Assembly (NCBI GenBank): GCA_017601245.1
Contig: JAFNJB010000051.1
Coordinates: 1 to 33,236 of the forward strand
DNA length: 33,236 nt
Source of the DNA: Candidatus Brockarchaeota archaeon
Lineage (GTDB): Archaea; Thermoproteota; EX4484-205; JAAOZP01
Direction: 5' to 3'
A program made the position numbers and the translations under genes. Under the pieces are notes generated by a model that made no database searches, had not been told where the DNA came from, and was given only the letters and a program-made list of their open reading frames with translations. How positions within the stretch are numbered: the stretch's first letter is position 1; the number at the start of each line of letters is the position of its first letter. Shown one piece after another: positions 1 through 8,666 of this stretch.

Positions 1-654
1 GAGAATTGTAGGATAATAAGCTATACTTATACTGAGCCAACGATATTCTTCGAGTTCGCTTATGATACTGCCAAGCTTGCTCATGAAAGAGGTATTAAAA
101 ACACGTTTGTAACAAACGGTTATATGACGCCTGAAGCCGTTAGAATGATTGCACCATATCTGGATGCAGCTACCGTGGACTTTAAGTGTTCAGGAGACCC
201 TGATTGTTATAGGAGGATAATAGGTGTACCAGATGTAACACCTATATATGAATCTCTACTTGAAATGAAGAGGCAAAATATTTTCATAGAGATTACAAAT
301 CTGGTAATTCCAGGTTTTGACGAAGACATGTCTAGTTTCAGAAGCTTAATCAAATGGATTAGAGAAAATCTGGGTGACGAGATACCCATACACATACTCA
401 GGTTCTTCCCGACGTACAGGTTTTCAGATATTCCAGACACTCCTTTGGAGAGTCTTAGGAAAGCATATGGAATCGCTAAAGGAGAGGGTATGAAATTCGT
501 CTATTTAGGAAATGTTCCTGGTCAGTTTGAGGATACTTACTGCCCTAGCTGCGGTGAACTCTTAATTGAAAGATTTGGGCTGAGGATGAGCCGTAATAGG
601 CTTAAGGGAGATAAATGTCCGAAATGCGGAACGAAAATACCCATAGTCGTATAG
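1..654 (+). CDS. amrS: AmmeMemoRadiSam system radical SAM enzyme (AmrS-like), 5'-truncated by window edge
   Basis: Frame is open from base 1 (ENCRIISYTYTEPTIFFEFAYDTAKLAHERGIKNTFVTNGY...) into the listed 176-aa ORF. Contains TVDFK, ITNLVIPGFDED, HILRFFPTYR, VYLGNVPG and a C-terminal CPSCGELL...CPKCG pair typical of AmrS/PflA-like proteins. Confidence 0.85.
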   Translation, partial: ENCRIISYTYTEPTIFFEFAYDTAKLAHERGIKNTFVTNGYMTPEAVRMIAPYLDAATVDFKCSGDPDCYRRIIGVPDVTPIYESLLEMKRQNIFIEITNLVIPGFDEDMSSFRSLIKWIRENLGDEIPIHILRFFPTYRFSDIPDTPLESLRKAYGIAKGEGMKFVYLGNVPGQFEDTYCPSCGELLIERFGLRMSRNRLKGDKCPKCGTKIPIVV

Positions 655-734
655 TTTATTTTTCCAGATATAACTCGTTATTCTAACGTCTTAAAAATAT
701 TTTTAAATACTTTCAAGAACAATTTATCGAAGCA

Positions 735-1532
735 TTGAAGACGATAGGGGTAATCGGTATTGGTAAAATGGGAGGTACGATAGTTAGGAACATTGTTAAA
801 ACAGGAGAGTATAAAGTAATTGTATCCGATGTAGACCTTGAAAAGAGGATTACTGCAGAATCTTATGGAGCAGAGTTCTTTGAGAGTAATAAGGATGTTG
901 CCAAGAATTCCGATATAATTATCCTGGCGGTTAAGCCGAAGGAGGTGCCGATTGTATTGAGGGAGATTAGAGATTTTGCAGACGGAAAAATAATAGTATC
1001 TATAGCAGCGGCTGTAAAACTGAAGTATATGGAGAAGATTATCCCCAATGCGAGATTTATAAGAATAATGCCAAACATATTGATTGAAGTAGGAGAGGCG
1101 TTTATAGCTGTCTCACCCGGTTCGAAAGCTGATGAGAAGGATGTTGAGATTGTCTCTAAGCTCTTCAAAACCATGGGCGAGGTTCAAAGAGTTTCTGAAG
1201 AATTGATGGATGAGATAACTGGCTTCTCTGGAAGCGGTCCTGCATACGTTTTCGTACTTATGGATGCCTTGGCTGATGCCGGCGTGAAAATCGGCTTGCC
1301 AAAGGATCTTTCTCTAAGGATTGCTGCTAAGATGATGCTTGGCTCAGCTAAGATGGTTCTCGAAGGCAAGGGTAAGCCTGTAGAATTAAAGGATATGGTT
1401 GCTACACCGGGTGGAACGACAATAATGGGTCTTTATGAACTTGAGAAAGGTGGTTTAAGGGCGACGCTAATGAATGCTGTAGAGGCTGCTGTCCGGAGGG
1501 CTAGGGAAATATCTGAATATTTTTCAGAATAG
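735..1532 (+). CDS. proC: Pyrroline-5-carboxylate reductase
   Basis: N-terminal Rossmann IGVIGIGKMGGTIVRNI; C-terminal ProC signature region (SGSGPAYVFVLMDALADAGVKIGLP...VATPGGTTIMGLYELEKGGLRATLMNAVEAAVRRA). TTG start; TATA-like tttttaaatac about 25-30 bp upstream. Confidence 0.93.
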   Translation: MKTIGVIGIGKMGGTIVRNIVKTGEYKVIVSDVDLEKRITAESYGAEFFESNKDVAKNSDIIILAVKPKEVPIVLREIRDFADGKIIVSIAAAVKLKYMEKIIPNARFIRIMPNILIEVGEAFIAVSPGSKADEKDVEIVSKLFKTMGEVQRVSEELMDEITGFSGSGPAYVFVLMDALADAGVKIGLPKDLSLRIAAKMMLGSAKMVLEGKGKPVELKDMVATPGGTTIMGLYELEKGGLRATLMNAVEAAVRRAREISEYFSE

Positions 1533-1635
1533 CATTAAATATTTGAATGGGAAAAACATGGATTGTCAACTTAGCTTTTGAAAAACCCTTATATCTCTCA
1601 AAAAATTCCGCCGTTTTTCAATACGATAATTAAAA

Positions 1636-3468
1636 ATGAGCGTTGAGAAGCCACTGTTGGAGTATATTTATTCGCTTAAACCTAAGAAGAGCTTCTCAGA
1701 ATCAGTAATAGCTTTCAAAAGGCTGATTAAATACCATAAGAGGTATATTCCCATTATAATTCTCACCATAACCCTGTCCCTTGTAAGGACATACTTATTC
1801 GTACTTGAACCGTTGTATACTTCTCAAATAATAGACGAGGTCTTAATTGGCGGTAAGCAAGACAGGCTCTTGGAATACCTCATGTTGATTCTGCTCACCG
1901 GCGCAGGTTTTGCAGCAGTAAACTTTTTTGTAAACTATCTCAATGGTTTATTGGCGCTATTCATAATACGGGACATAAGATCAGATTATTACGCTTCACT
2001 ACAAAGTAAATCGTTTAGCTTTTATGATTCAATGCCCGTCGGCGATCTGGTTTCCAGAGCCACTACAGATTTACAAGCCGTAGACGCCTTTTTAAGAACT
2101 TGGATAAGTATTCTTTGCAATGCGGTTTTCTCAGTAATAGTATTTTTCTCAATAATGTATTCAGTAAGCCCTTCAATGACTCTTATATCTATACTGCCGA
2201 TGCCTCTAATCTTCTATTTTACAACAAGGCTCTGGGTTGACACTATGCCTCTTTTTAGAATAATGCAACTGATACTTGGCAGGCTTAGTTCCTATATTCA
2301 GCAGAACATCGTCGGAATGAAGACAGTTAGAATATTTAGGAGGGAAAAAGACATGGTTGAGGGATTTAAGAAGGCGGAGCAAAAATTCGTCGAGACAGCA
2401 ATAATGGCTGGTAGGATACAATCAATATACATGCCCCTGCCCACGGCAATATTGACTTTATCGATAGCAATGGTCTATGTTTATGCTACAGTTTCAATTT
2501 TTAATTTCGGCGCTGCCATAACCGTAGGCAGTATAATACTATTCGCGAGATATATGATGCGTTTAAGCTTTCCGCTGAGAGACTTAAGCATGCTGCTTGG
2601 AAACTGGATAAACGCCTACGCGGGGCTGGAGAGAATATTCGAAGTAATTGATACTCCAGTATCAGTTGAAGACGCTCCCGATGCTGAGGAAATAATCATA
2701 AGGGAAGGGTCTGTTGAATTCCAGAATGTAACTTTTCAGTATGCTAACGGGAGGCCTGTTTTAAAGAACCTGAGTTTTAAAGTAAATCCTGGAGAGAAAA
2801 TCGCCATACTTGGTGCAACTGGCTCTGGGAAATCAACGCTGATTAACCTAATCCCAAGGTTTTACGATGCGACTTCTGGAAGAATATTGATAGATGGCAT
2901 AGATATTAGGAAGTTCAAACTTTCCTGCTTAAGGAGACAAATAGGCATAGTGCCTCAGGACGTATTTCTCTTCTCCGGGACAATTAGGGATAATATAGCA
3001 TTCGGAAAACCAGATGCTTCCATGGAGGAGGTTGTTAAGGCTGCAGAATTAGCTAAGATTCGTGACTTTATAGAGTCGTTACCAGATGGTTACGATACTT
3101 TTGTTGGTGAAAGAGGTGTAACGCTCTCGGGAGGTCAAAGACAGAGGATAACTATAGCTAGAGCCATACTCACAGATCCTAAGATATTGATAATGGACGA
3201 CTCGCTTTCATTCGTAGATGCCAAGACCGAACATGAAATACAAACTGCAATAGAAGAGGCAATGAGGGGGAGGACAACCTTCATAATTGCACAGAGACTT
3301 TCGACTATCAGAAATGCTGATAGAATAATGGTCTTAGAAGATGGCGAAATAGTTGAATTTGGAACTCACGAAGAATTAATGGCTAGAAGCGGTATATACA
3401 GGAAGATCTATGAGACCCAATTCCTAAGCAAATCTGAAACACCATTGGCGGAGGTGGACAGCGAGTAA
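1636..3468 (+). CDS. ABC exporter subunit (TMD-NBD fusion) with degenerate catalytic motifs
   Basis: Six-TM exporter domain plus NBD: Walker A GATGSGKST, signature TLSGGQRQ, Walker B ILIMDD (Asp in place of catalytic Glu), switch region AQRLST (Gln in place of His). Confidence 0.93.
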   Translation: MSVEKPLLEYIYSLKPKKSFSESVIAFKRLIKYHKRYIPIIILTITLSLVRTYLFVLEPLYTSQIIDEVLIGGKQDRLLEYLMLILLTGAGFAAVNFFVNYLNGLLALFIIRDIRSDYYASLQSKSFSFYDSMPVGDLVSRATTDLQAVDAFLRTWISILCNAVFSVIVFFSIMYSVSPSMTLISILPMPLIFYFTTRLWVDTMPLFRIMQLILGRLSSYIQQNIVGMKTVRIFRREKDMVEGFKKAEQKFVETAIMAGRIQSIYMPLPTAILTLSIAMVYVYATVSIFNFGAAITVGSIILFARYMMRLSFPLRDLSMLLGNWINAYAGLERIFEVIDTPVSVEDAPDAEEIIIREGSVEFQNVTFQYANGRPVLKNLSFKVNPGEKIAILGATGSGKSTLINLIPRFYDATSGRILIDGIDIRKFKLSCLRRQIGIVPQDVFLFSGTIRDNIAFGKPDASMEEVVKAAELAKIRDFIESLPDGYDTFVGERGVTLSGGQRQRITIARAILTDPKILIMDDSLSFVDAKTEHEIQTAIEEAMRGRTTFIIAQRLSTIRNADRIMVLEDGEIVEFGTHEELMARSGIYRKIYETQFLSKSETPLAEVDSE

Positions 3469-4526
3469 TGTCAGGTCCTTGGCGTGCTTTCTCTGCACAG
3501 GAAGAGGAAAGAAAGAGGACAGTGTCAGATAAGGTGTTAATCAGAAGATTGTATAATTATGTGAAGCCGTTCAAGAAGAATCTCATAATAGCAATTATTG
3601 CAATAATTCTATCTTCTTTAACGGGATTGATGGCTCCCTATATGCATAAGATCGCAATAGATCAGATAATACAAACCGGAGAGTTGATTAACTTCTTATG
3701 GTGGATTCCTCTATTTGCCATTGTTGTACTATGTAACTTCTTATTCCAACATATTCAAATATTTCAAATGAGGATTATTGGTGAAAACGTCGTTTCAGCC
3801 ATAAGAGATGAAATCATGGAGAAGCTTCAATTTATTTCCCTCAGATATTTTTCGGAAAGTGAGATAGGAAGAATAATCTCTAGGCCCATAAATGATGCTA
3901 ACAATCTCAGAATATTCCTTAGGATGGGTTTTACGAGCATACTGGTAGATACGTCTTCAATACTGGGAGCATTTATAATAATGTTCATGCTTGACTTAGA
4001 ATTGGCTTTAATAGCCCTTTCCTTTGTCCCCCTGGCAATAATAATAGTTTGGATTCTCGGAAAGTATTCGAGAAGGGCGTATAGAAAGACGCTCTCTACC
4101 CTAGCTGGGTTGACTGCAAGGATGCAAGAAGACATTTCAGGCATAAAGATTATACAATCATTTGTACAGGAAGAGAGAGCTAAGAAAAGATTTGATGAAA
4201 CACAGGAGGAAAATGTTAAAGCAAACAAGAATGCGCTATTGGTTTCATCACTCTACCAACCAGTAGTTATTATGGTTAGAATAATTGGTACCATAATAAT
4301 CCTATGGCATGGCTCGGTTTTCGTTGCAAACGGTGCAATAACAGTAGGGACTCTAGTAGCGTTTATAGAATACCAGTTTGCATATTTCATGCCACTCATA
4401 GACCTAGTCAATGTTTCAGATCAATACAATTCTGCAATGGCTGCAGTAGAGAGGTTATTCGACCTGATAGATGCTAAAATAGAAGTAGTTGATCCTCCCC
4501 CTGAAATAGCGGTTGAGTTAAAATGA
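3468..4526 (+). CDS. ABC exporter transmembrane domain only (second subunit, split)
   Basis: Exporter-type TM region ending in the TMD-NBD linker (AAVERLFDLIDAKIEVVDPPPEIAVELK) then TGA. TAATG overlap with upstream gene; ATGA overlap with downstream NBD ORF. Confidence 0.9.
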   Translation: MSGPWRAFSAQEEERKRTVSDKVLIRRLYNYVKPFKKNLIIAIIAIILSSLTGLMAPYMHKIAIDQIIQTGELINFLWWIPLFAIVVLCNFLFQHIQIFQMRIIGENVVSAIRDEIMEKLQFISLRYFSESEIGRIISRPINDANNLRIFLRMGFTSILVDTSSILGAFIIMFMLDLELALIALSFVPLAIIIVWILGKYSRRAYRKTLSTLAGLTARMQEDISGIKIIQSFVQEERAKKRFDETQEENVKANKNALLVSSLYQPVVIMVRIIGTIIILWHGSVFVANGAITVGTLVAFIEYQFAYFMPLIDLVNVSDQYNSAMAAVERLFDLIDAKIEVVDPPPEIAVELK

Positions 4527-5266
4527 TAGAAGAGGTAAGGTTTGAAAACGTTACATTCGGATATGATCCTAATATCCCCGTTTTGAAAGGCATTAGCTTT
4601 ACACTAACTCGAGAAAAGAAGCTGGCTATAGTTGGTCCTACGGGCGCCGGTAAATCGACTATAATAAACCTCCTTGCCAGATTTTACGATCCTGACAGTG
4701 GGAGAATACTTGTAAACGGTCAAGATTTAAGAAATATACGGATCCAGTCTTGGAGGTCTAAGCTAAGTATAGTTCTTCAAGACTCTTTCCTGTTTCCAAT
4801 GAGCGTAAAGGAGAATATCAGATTCGGCAAGCCCGATGCTTCAGATGAAGAAGTTATTGCCGCCGCAAAGGCTGTTGGCGCCCATGAATTCATAATGAAA
4901 CTACCCAATGGTTACGATTACATGATTCAAGAGGGAGCTTCAAATATTTCAATAGGGCAAAGACAGTTGATAAGCTTCGCAAGAACATTATTGGTTAATC
5001 CTGAACTGCTCGTCTTAGACGAGGCCACTTCTTCAATAGACCCATATACAGAATTACTAATACAAAGAGCTTTGAGAAAACTCCTTTCAGGTAGAATGGC
5101 AATAATAATTGCCCACAGGCTTTCAACAATACGATTATGCGACGAGATAATAGTCCTTAACAATGGGGTCATTGTAGAAAAGGGTACGCATGAAGAGCTT
5201 ATGCGTAAGGGGGGATTATACAGCTCATTCTACAAATTACAATTCATAGAGGAAAGGGGCATTTAA
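4523..5266 (+). CDS. ABC exporter nucleotide-binding domain only (second subunit, split)
   Basis: Walker A GPTGAGKST, degenerate signature NISIGQRQ, canonical Walker B LLVLDEATSSID, switch His AHRLST. Confidence 0.92.
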   Translation: MIEEVRFENVTFGYDPNIPVLKGISFTLTREKKLAIVGPTGAGKSTIINLLARFYDPDSGRILVNGQDLRNIRIQSWRSKLSIVLQDSFLFPMSVKENIRFGKPDASDEEVIAAAKAVGAHEFIMKLPNGYDYMIQEGASNISIGQRQLISFARTLLVNPELLVLDEATSSIDPYTELLIQRALRKLLSGRMAIIIAHRLSTIRLCDEIIVLNNGVIVEKGTHEELMRKGGLYSSFYKLQFIEERGI

Positions 5267-5289
5267 ATAGGGAAAACTCCCCCATTAGT

Positions 5290-5337
5290 GTAAAATTTTT
5301 AAAACCGTTTTTTTAAACTGCTCACTGGGGAGGTGCC
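5290..5337 (+). promoter_or_regulatory. Promoter/leader with Shine-Dalgarno for TIP49-like gene
   Basis: AT-rich TATA-like atttttaaaacc followed by ggggaggtg immediately before the TTG start at 5338. Confidence 0.5.
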
Positions 5338-6705
5338 TTGACTGGAGTTAGGGAAATATCTGAATCATTGAGGGAATGGGAAAGAATTGCAGCACATTCG
5401 CATATAACGGGCTTAGGATTAGACGGTTTGAAAGCAAAACCTGTCGGGGGCGGCCTTGTTGGCCAGATAGAAGCAAGAGAAGCCGCCGGGATAGTCGTAA
5501 GATTGATAAAAGAAGGAAAGTTCGCGGGCAGAGCAGTCCTACTTGCTGGCCCACCTGGCACCGGTAAGACCGCGATCGCAACCGCAATAGCTAGGGAACT
5601 TGGAAGGGACGTTCCATTCGTTCCATTAGCGGCTAGTGAAATATTCTCAACAGACATTAAAAAGACGGAGTTCCTAATGCAGACTCTTAGAAAGGCGATA
5701 GGCGCAAGAATACATGAAGTAAGGAAGATATATGAAGGCGAGGTTAAGGAAATCTCCATAGAAAAAGCCCCACATCCCTACAATCCATATCAGCAAATAC
5801 CTGCGGGTGCAACCATAAAGATTGCTACTACTGATGAATCTAAAAGGTTAACAATGGATCAAAGCTTCGCAATCCAGTTAATACAGCAAGGAATAGAAAC
5901 AGGAGACATCGTTCAAATAGACCCTGAAGGTGGGAGAATAGTTAAGCTTGGAAAGAGCAAGAAAAGCGCCGAAGAGAAGAAGGTTGACCTTTCTGTTGCT
6001 CAACTCCTAGATGTTCCAAGCGGCCCAGTTCTTAAAGAGAAGGAGTTTGTTTATCCTGTTACGCTTCATGCTCTAGACATGGCTGCAGCCAGACGCGGTG
6101 GGGACATATTCAGCATATTCTTTGGAGGAAGAGAATCAAAAGAGATAGAGCCCGAGACCAGGAGGGAGGTAGACGAGTACATTAAGACTCTAGTGCAGGA
6201 GGGTAGATGCGAACTATTACCTGGGGTCGTATTCATAGATGAGTGTAGTATGCTTGATGTCGAGACTTTTGCTTTTCTAAACAGAGCTCTAGAACAGGAG
6301 CTAGCGCCGATAATAATCTTCGCAACAAATAGAGGCTTCTCTACCGTAAGAGGTACGGATATGAAAGCCCCTCATGGAATGCCACTCGACCTTCTCGATA
6401 GGCTCTTAATAATAAACACTAAGCCATACACTAAGGATGAGATCAGGAAGATCCTGGAGATAAGAGCATCGGCGGAGAAGATTCCAATAAGCCAAGAAGC
6501 GTTAGATTATTTGACTGAAATAGGTGTTGAAACTAGCTTAAGGTATGCTGTCCAATTAATGGCTCCAGCCTACGAATTGGCTAAGGATAGGAAATCTGAG
6601 AAAATAGAGAAGGAGCATGTGAGTTACGTGTCAAAACTTTTCGTTGACGTTAAAAAATCAGTTGAATACTTAAGGGAATATGAGAAACAATTCCTAGACC
6701 TTTAG
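5338..6705 (+). CDS. TIP49/RuvBL-like AAA+ ATPase
   Basis: AGPPGTGKTAIATAIARELG Walker A, RVBL OB-like insertion (RIHEVRKIYEGEVKEISIEKAP...TGDIVQIDPEGGRIVKLGKS), Walker B VVFIDECSMLD, LDRLLIINTKPYTKDEIRKILEIRA. Confidence 0.93.
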   Translation: MTGVREISESLREWERIAAHSHITGLGLDGLKAKPVGGGLVGQIEAREAAGIVVRLIKEGKFAGRAVLLAGPPGTGKTAIATAIARELGRDVPFVPLAASEIFSTDIKKTEFLMQTLRKAIGARIHEVRKIYEGEVKEISIEKAPHPYNPYQQIPAGATIKIATTDESKRLTMDQSFAIQLIQQGIETGDIVQIDPEGGRIVKLGKSKKSAEEKKVDLSVAQLLDVPSGPVLKEKEFVYPVTLHALDMAAARRGGDIFSIFFGGRESKEIEPETRREVDEYIKTLVQEGRCELLPGVVFIDECSMLDVETFAFLNRALEQELAPIIIFATNRGFSTVRGTDMKAPHGMPLDLLDRLLIINTKPYTKDEIRKILEIRASAEKIPISQEALDYLTEIGVETSLRYAVQLMAPAYELAKDRKSEKIEKEHVSYVSKLFVDVKKSVEYLREYEKQFLDL

Positions 6706-6720
6706 AGAAACGAGTTAACA

Positions 6721-7197
6721 ATGCCTATTACATGGATACTAAACAATATCATTGCAGCGTCTCCAATAGCTAAGAGTATAGAGGATGTTGAATCATGGAA
6801 GAAGGCTGGTGTGAAAGCTATTGCAATACTAGCGGAGCCTCATGAAGTTGCTAGATATTGGGGAAGCCTTAACAATTACCTCAACGTTTTAAACAACAAG
6901 GGTCTTGAATATGTTTATAGTCCCATTAGGGATTTTCAAGCTCCAGAGCTTAATCAATTGAAGAAACTGATAGAATGGATAGAATCTAAAGTAGAAGCGA
7001 ATAAGCCGGTGCTTGTTCATTGCCGTGCTGGAATAGGTAGGACTGGTACGATAATAGCTGCATACCTTGTTAAGAAGGGTTATGAAGCAAAGGATGCAAT
7101 TACCACTGTCAGGAAGTTTATTCCATTAGCACTAGAGGTTGATGAACAAGTATCTGTAGTATACGAGTATCGCGATTCCCTTAAGGCTCTTAAATAA
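6721..7197 (+). CDS. Dual-specificity/tyrosine protein phosphatase family
   Basis: CX5R active site VHCRAGIGRTGTIIAAYLV with upstream general-acid-containing loop SPIRDFQAP. Starts 15 bp after the TIP49-like gene. Confidence 0.9.
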   Translation: MPITWILNNIIAASPIAKSIEDVESWKKAGVKAIAILAEPHEVARYWGSLNNYLNVLNNKGLEYVYSPIRDFQAPELNQLKKLIEWIESKVEANKPVLVHCRAGIGRTGTIIAAYLVKKGYEAKDAITTVRKFIPLALEVDEQVSVVYEYRDSLKALK

Positions 7198-7201
7198 TGG
7201 A

Positions 7202-8515
7202 TTATTTTTTCTCTGTGAATTCTCTAATAAGCTCTTGAGCCCTATCAAACCTTATCTTACCCTCTTTAACCATTTGCTCAGCAACTTTGTCTATAAGGTC
7301 TCCGGTAGCACCAGCCATTATCGCTATGTTCCTTGCGTGAAGACGCATATGGCCTGCCTGAATCCCTTCAAGAGCCAGTGCCCTAAGTGCAGCGAGGTTT
7401 TGCGCTAGCCCTACAGCACCCATTATCCTAGCTAATTCAACAGCAGTCTTGACTCCAAGTATTTTAATAGCTATTTTAGCAACGGGATGAGTCTTAGTAG
7501 CGCCACCTACTATACCCACTGCCATCGGCATCTCCAGAGTGCCGACCAAGTCACCATTCTTGTCTTTCTCCCAAACGCTTAAGGGGAGATACCTGCCAGT
7601 TCTAGCAGCGTATGCATGTGCTCCAGCTTCTATAGCCCTATGGTCTTGTCCCGTAGCAAGAGCCACTGCTACAACCCCGTTCATTATACCCTTATTATGT
7701 GTAGCAGCACGATAAGGATCGCATGCTGCTAGGGCCCATGCAGTTACTATAGCGTCAACAGCCTCTTCTCCTCCCAATTCCTCCTTGGCCACTGTTGTCC
7801 TTGCTCTAACAAGCCTTCTGTCTGCAAGGTTTGATATTATCCTAAGGTATACTTTGCCTCCGGTAATTTTTTCTATGAAAGGAGCAACGGCTTCACACAT
7901 TGTGTTAACAGCGTTAGCGCCCATAGCATCCCTGACGTCGACCAAAAGATGGGTTACGACCATTGGCCCTATTGGGCTTTCCAATACTCTGACTTCAAGG
8001 TCCTTTGCACCTCCCCCAAATTTTACTAGGACAGGATCCTGATCGTTCGCCAGTTTTAGTATCTCCTCCTTATGTTCAAGTATTTTCATCCTTGCTGAAA
8101 AAGGATCGTTAATTTTCGTAAGTTGTACTTGCCCTATCATCACCGGGTCGGTGGCTTCTGTGAAGATTCCTCCTTTGCTCCTCGTCATTTTAGCAGCATT
8201 ACTGGCGGCAGCCACTACTGAGGTCTCTTCAATAACCATCGGTATAACGTATTCCTTTCCGTCTATGAGAAAATTCAGAGCAACAGAGAAAGGATAGGCC
8301 ATCGTGCCGATAACGTTCTCAACCATTCTGTCAGCGATCTCCAGATTTAAATTACCCTCCTTAGAAAGTAATTCAACTTCCTCCGGAGTTAATCCGGCGA
8401 ATTCAGCTATTTTACTCCTCCTTTCCTCTATACTCAGGTTATAAAACCCAGGGATTCTAGATGTTCTATCCATAGCCTTATTCGAAAAGCGGGTTATTAA
8501 AAACATTTCATTCAA
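7202..8515 (-). CDS. Hydroxymethylglutaryl-CoA reductase, class II (degradative/bacterial type)
   Basis: Class II motifs: ENVIGT, VDVRDAMGANAVNTM, LRIISNLADRRL, DPYRAATHNKGIMNG, ATGQDHRAIEAGAHAYA, GTLEMPMAVGIVGGATKTHP, LHARNIA. Catalytic Glu/Lys/Asp/His contexts retained. Confidence 0.95.
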   Translation of the reverse strand: MNEMFLITRFSNKAMDRTSRIPGFYNLSIEERRSKIAEFAGLTPEEVELLSKEGNLNLEIADRMVENVIGTMAYPFSVALNFLIDGKEYVIPMVIEETSVVAAASNAAKMTRSKGGIFTEATDPVMIGQVQLTKINDPFSARMKILEHKEEILKLANDQDPVLVKFGGGAKDLEVRVLESPIGPMVVTHLLVDVRDAMGANAVNTMCEAVAPFIEKITGGKVYLRIISNLADRRLVRARTTVAKEELGGEEAVDAIVTAWALAACDPYRAATHNKGIMNGVVAVALATGQDHRAIEAGAHAYAARTGRYLPLSVWEKDKNGDLVGTLEMPMAVGIVGGATKTHPVAKIAIKILGVKTAVELARIMGAVGLAQNLAALRALALEGIQAGHMRLHARNIAIMAGATGDLIDKVAEQMVKEGKIRFDRAQELIREFTEKK

Positions 8516-8539
8516 CTTTTTTGTTTATTTCAATCTAAT

Positions 8540-8665
8540 TCAGCTACTATTAAAAACGGTTTAAAAACTCATTTACCCATTGATTTTTAAGCACTGTTTT
8601 TAATGCATTTTATACCTAAAATCTTAAATATTCTGAAGGGAAAAAATATTTCAGAGGTAGCCCCC
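8540..8665. promoter_or_regulatory. Divergent promoter region between HMG-CoA reductase and the 461-aa ORF
   Basis: Intergenic AT-rich segment with a perfect inverted pair ATTAAAAAC (8549-8557) / GTTTTTAAT (8596-8604), each in a TATA-like context. Confidence 0.4.
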
Positions 8666-8666
8666 G

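Noticed and set aside
3827-4228. Minus-strand 133-aa ORF
   Set aside because: Antisense to the ABC exporter TMD; no recognisable domain.
5322-5759. Minus-strand 145-aa ORF (and overlapping small ORFs 5348-5587, 5376-5567)
   Set aside because: Antisense/alternate-frame shadows of the clearly coding TIP49-like gene.
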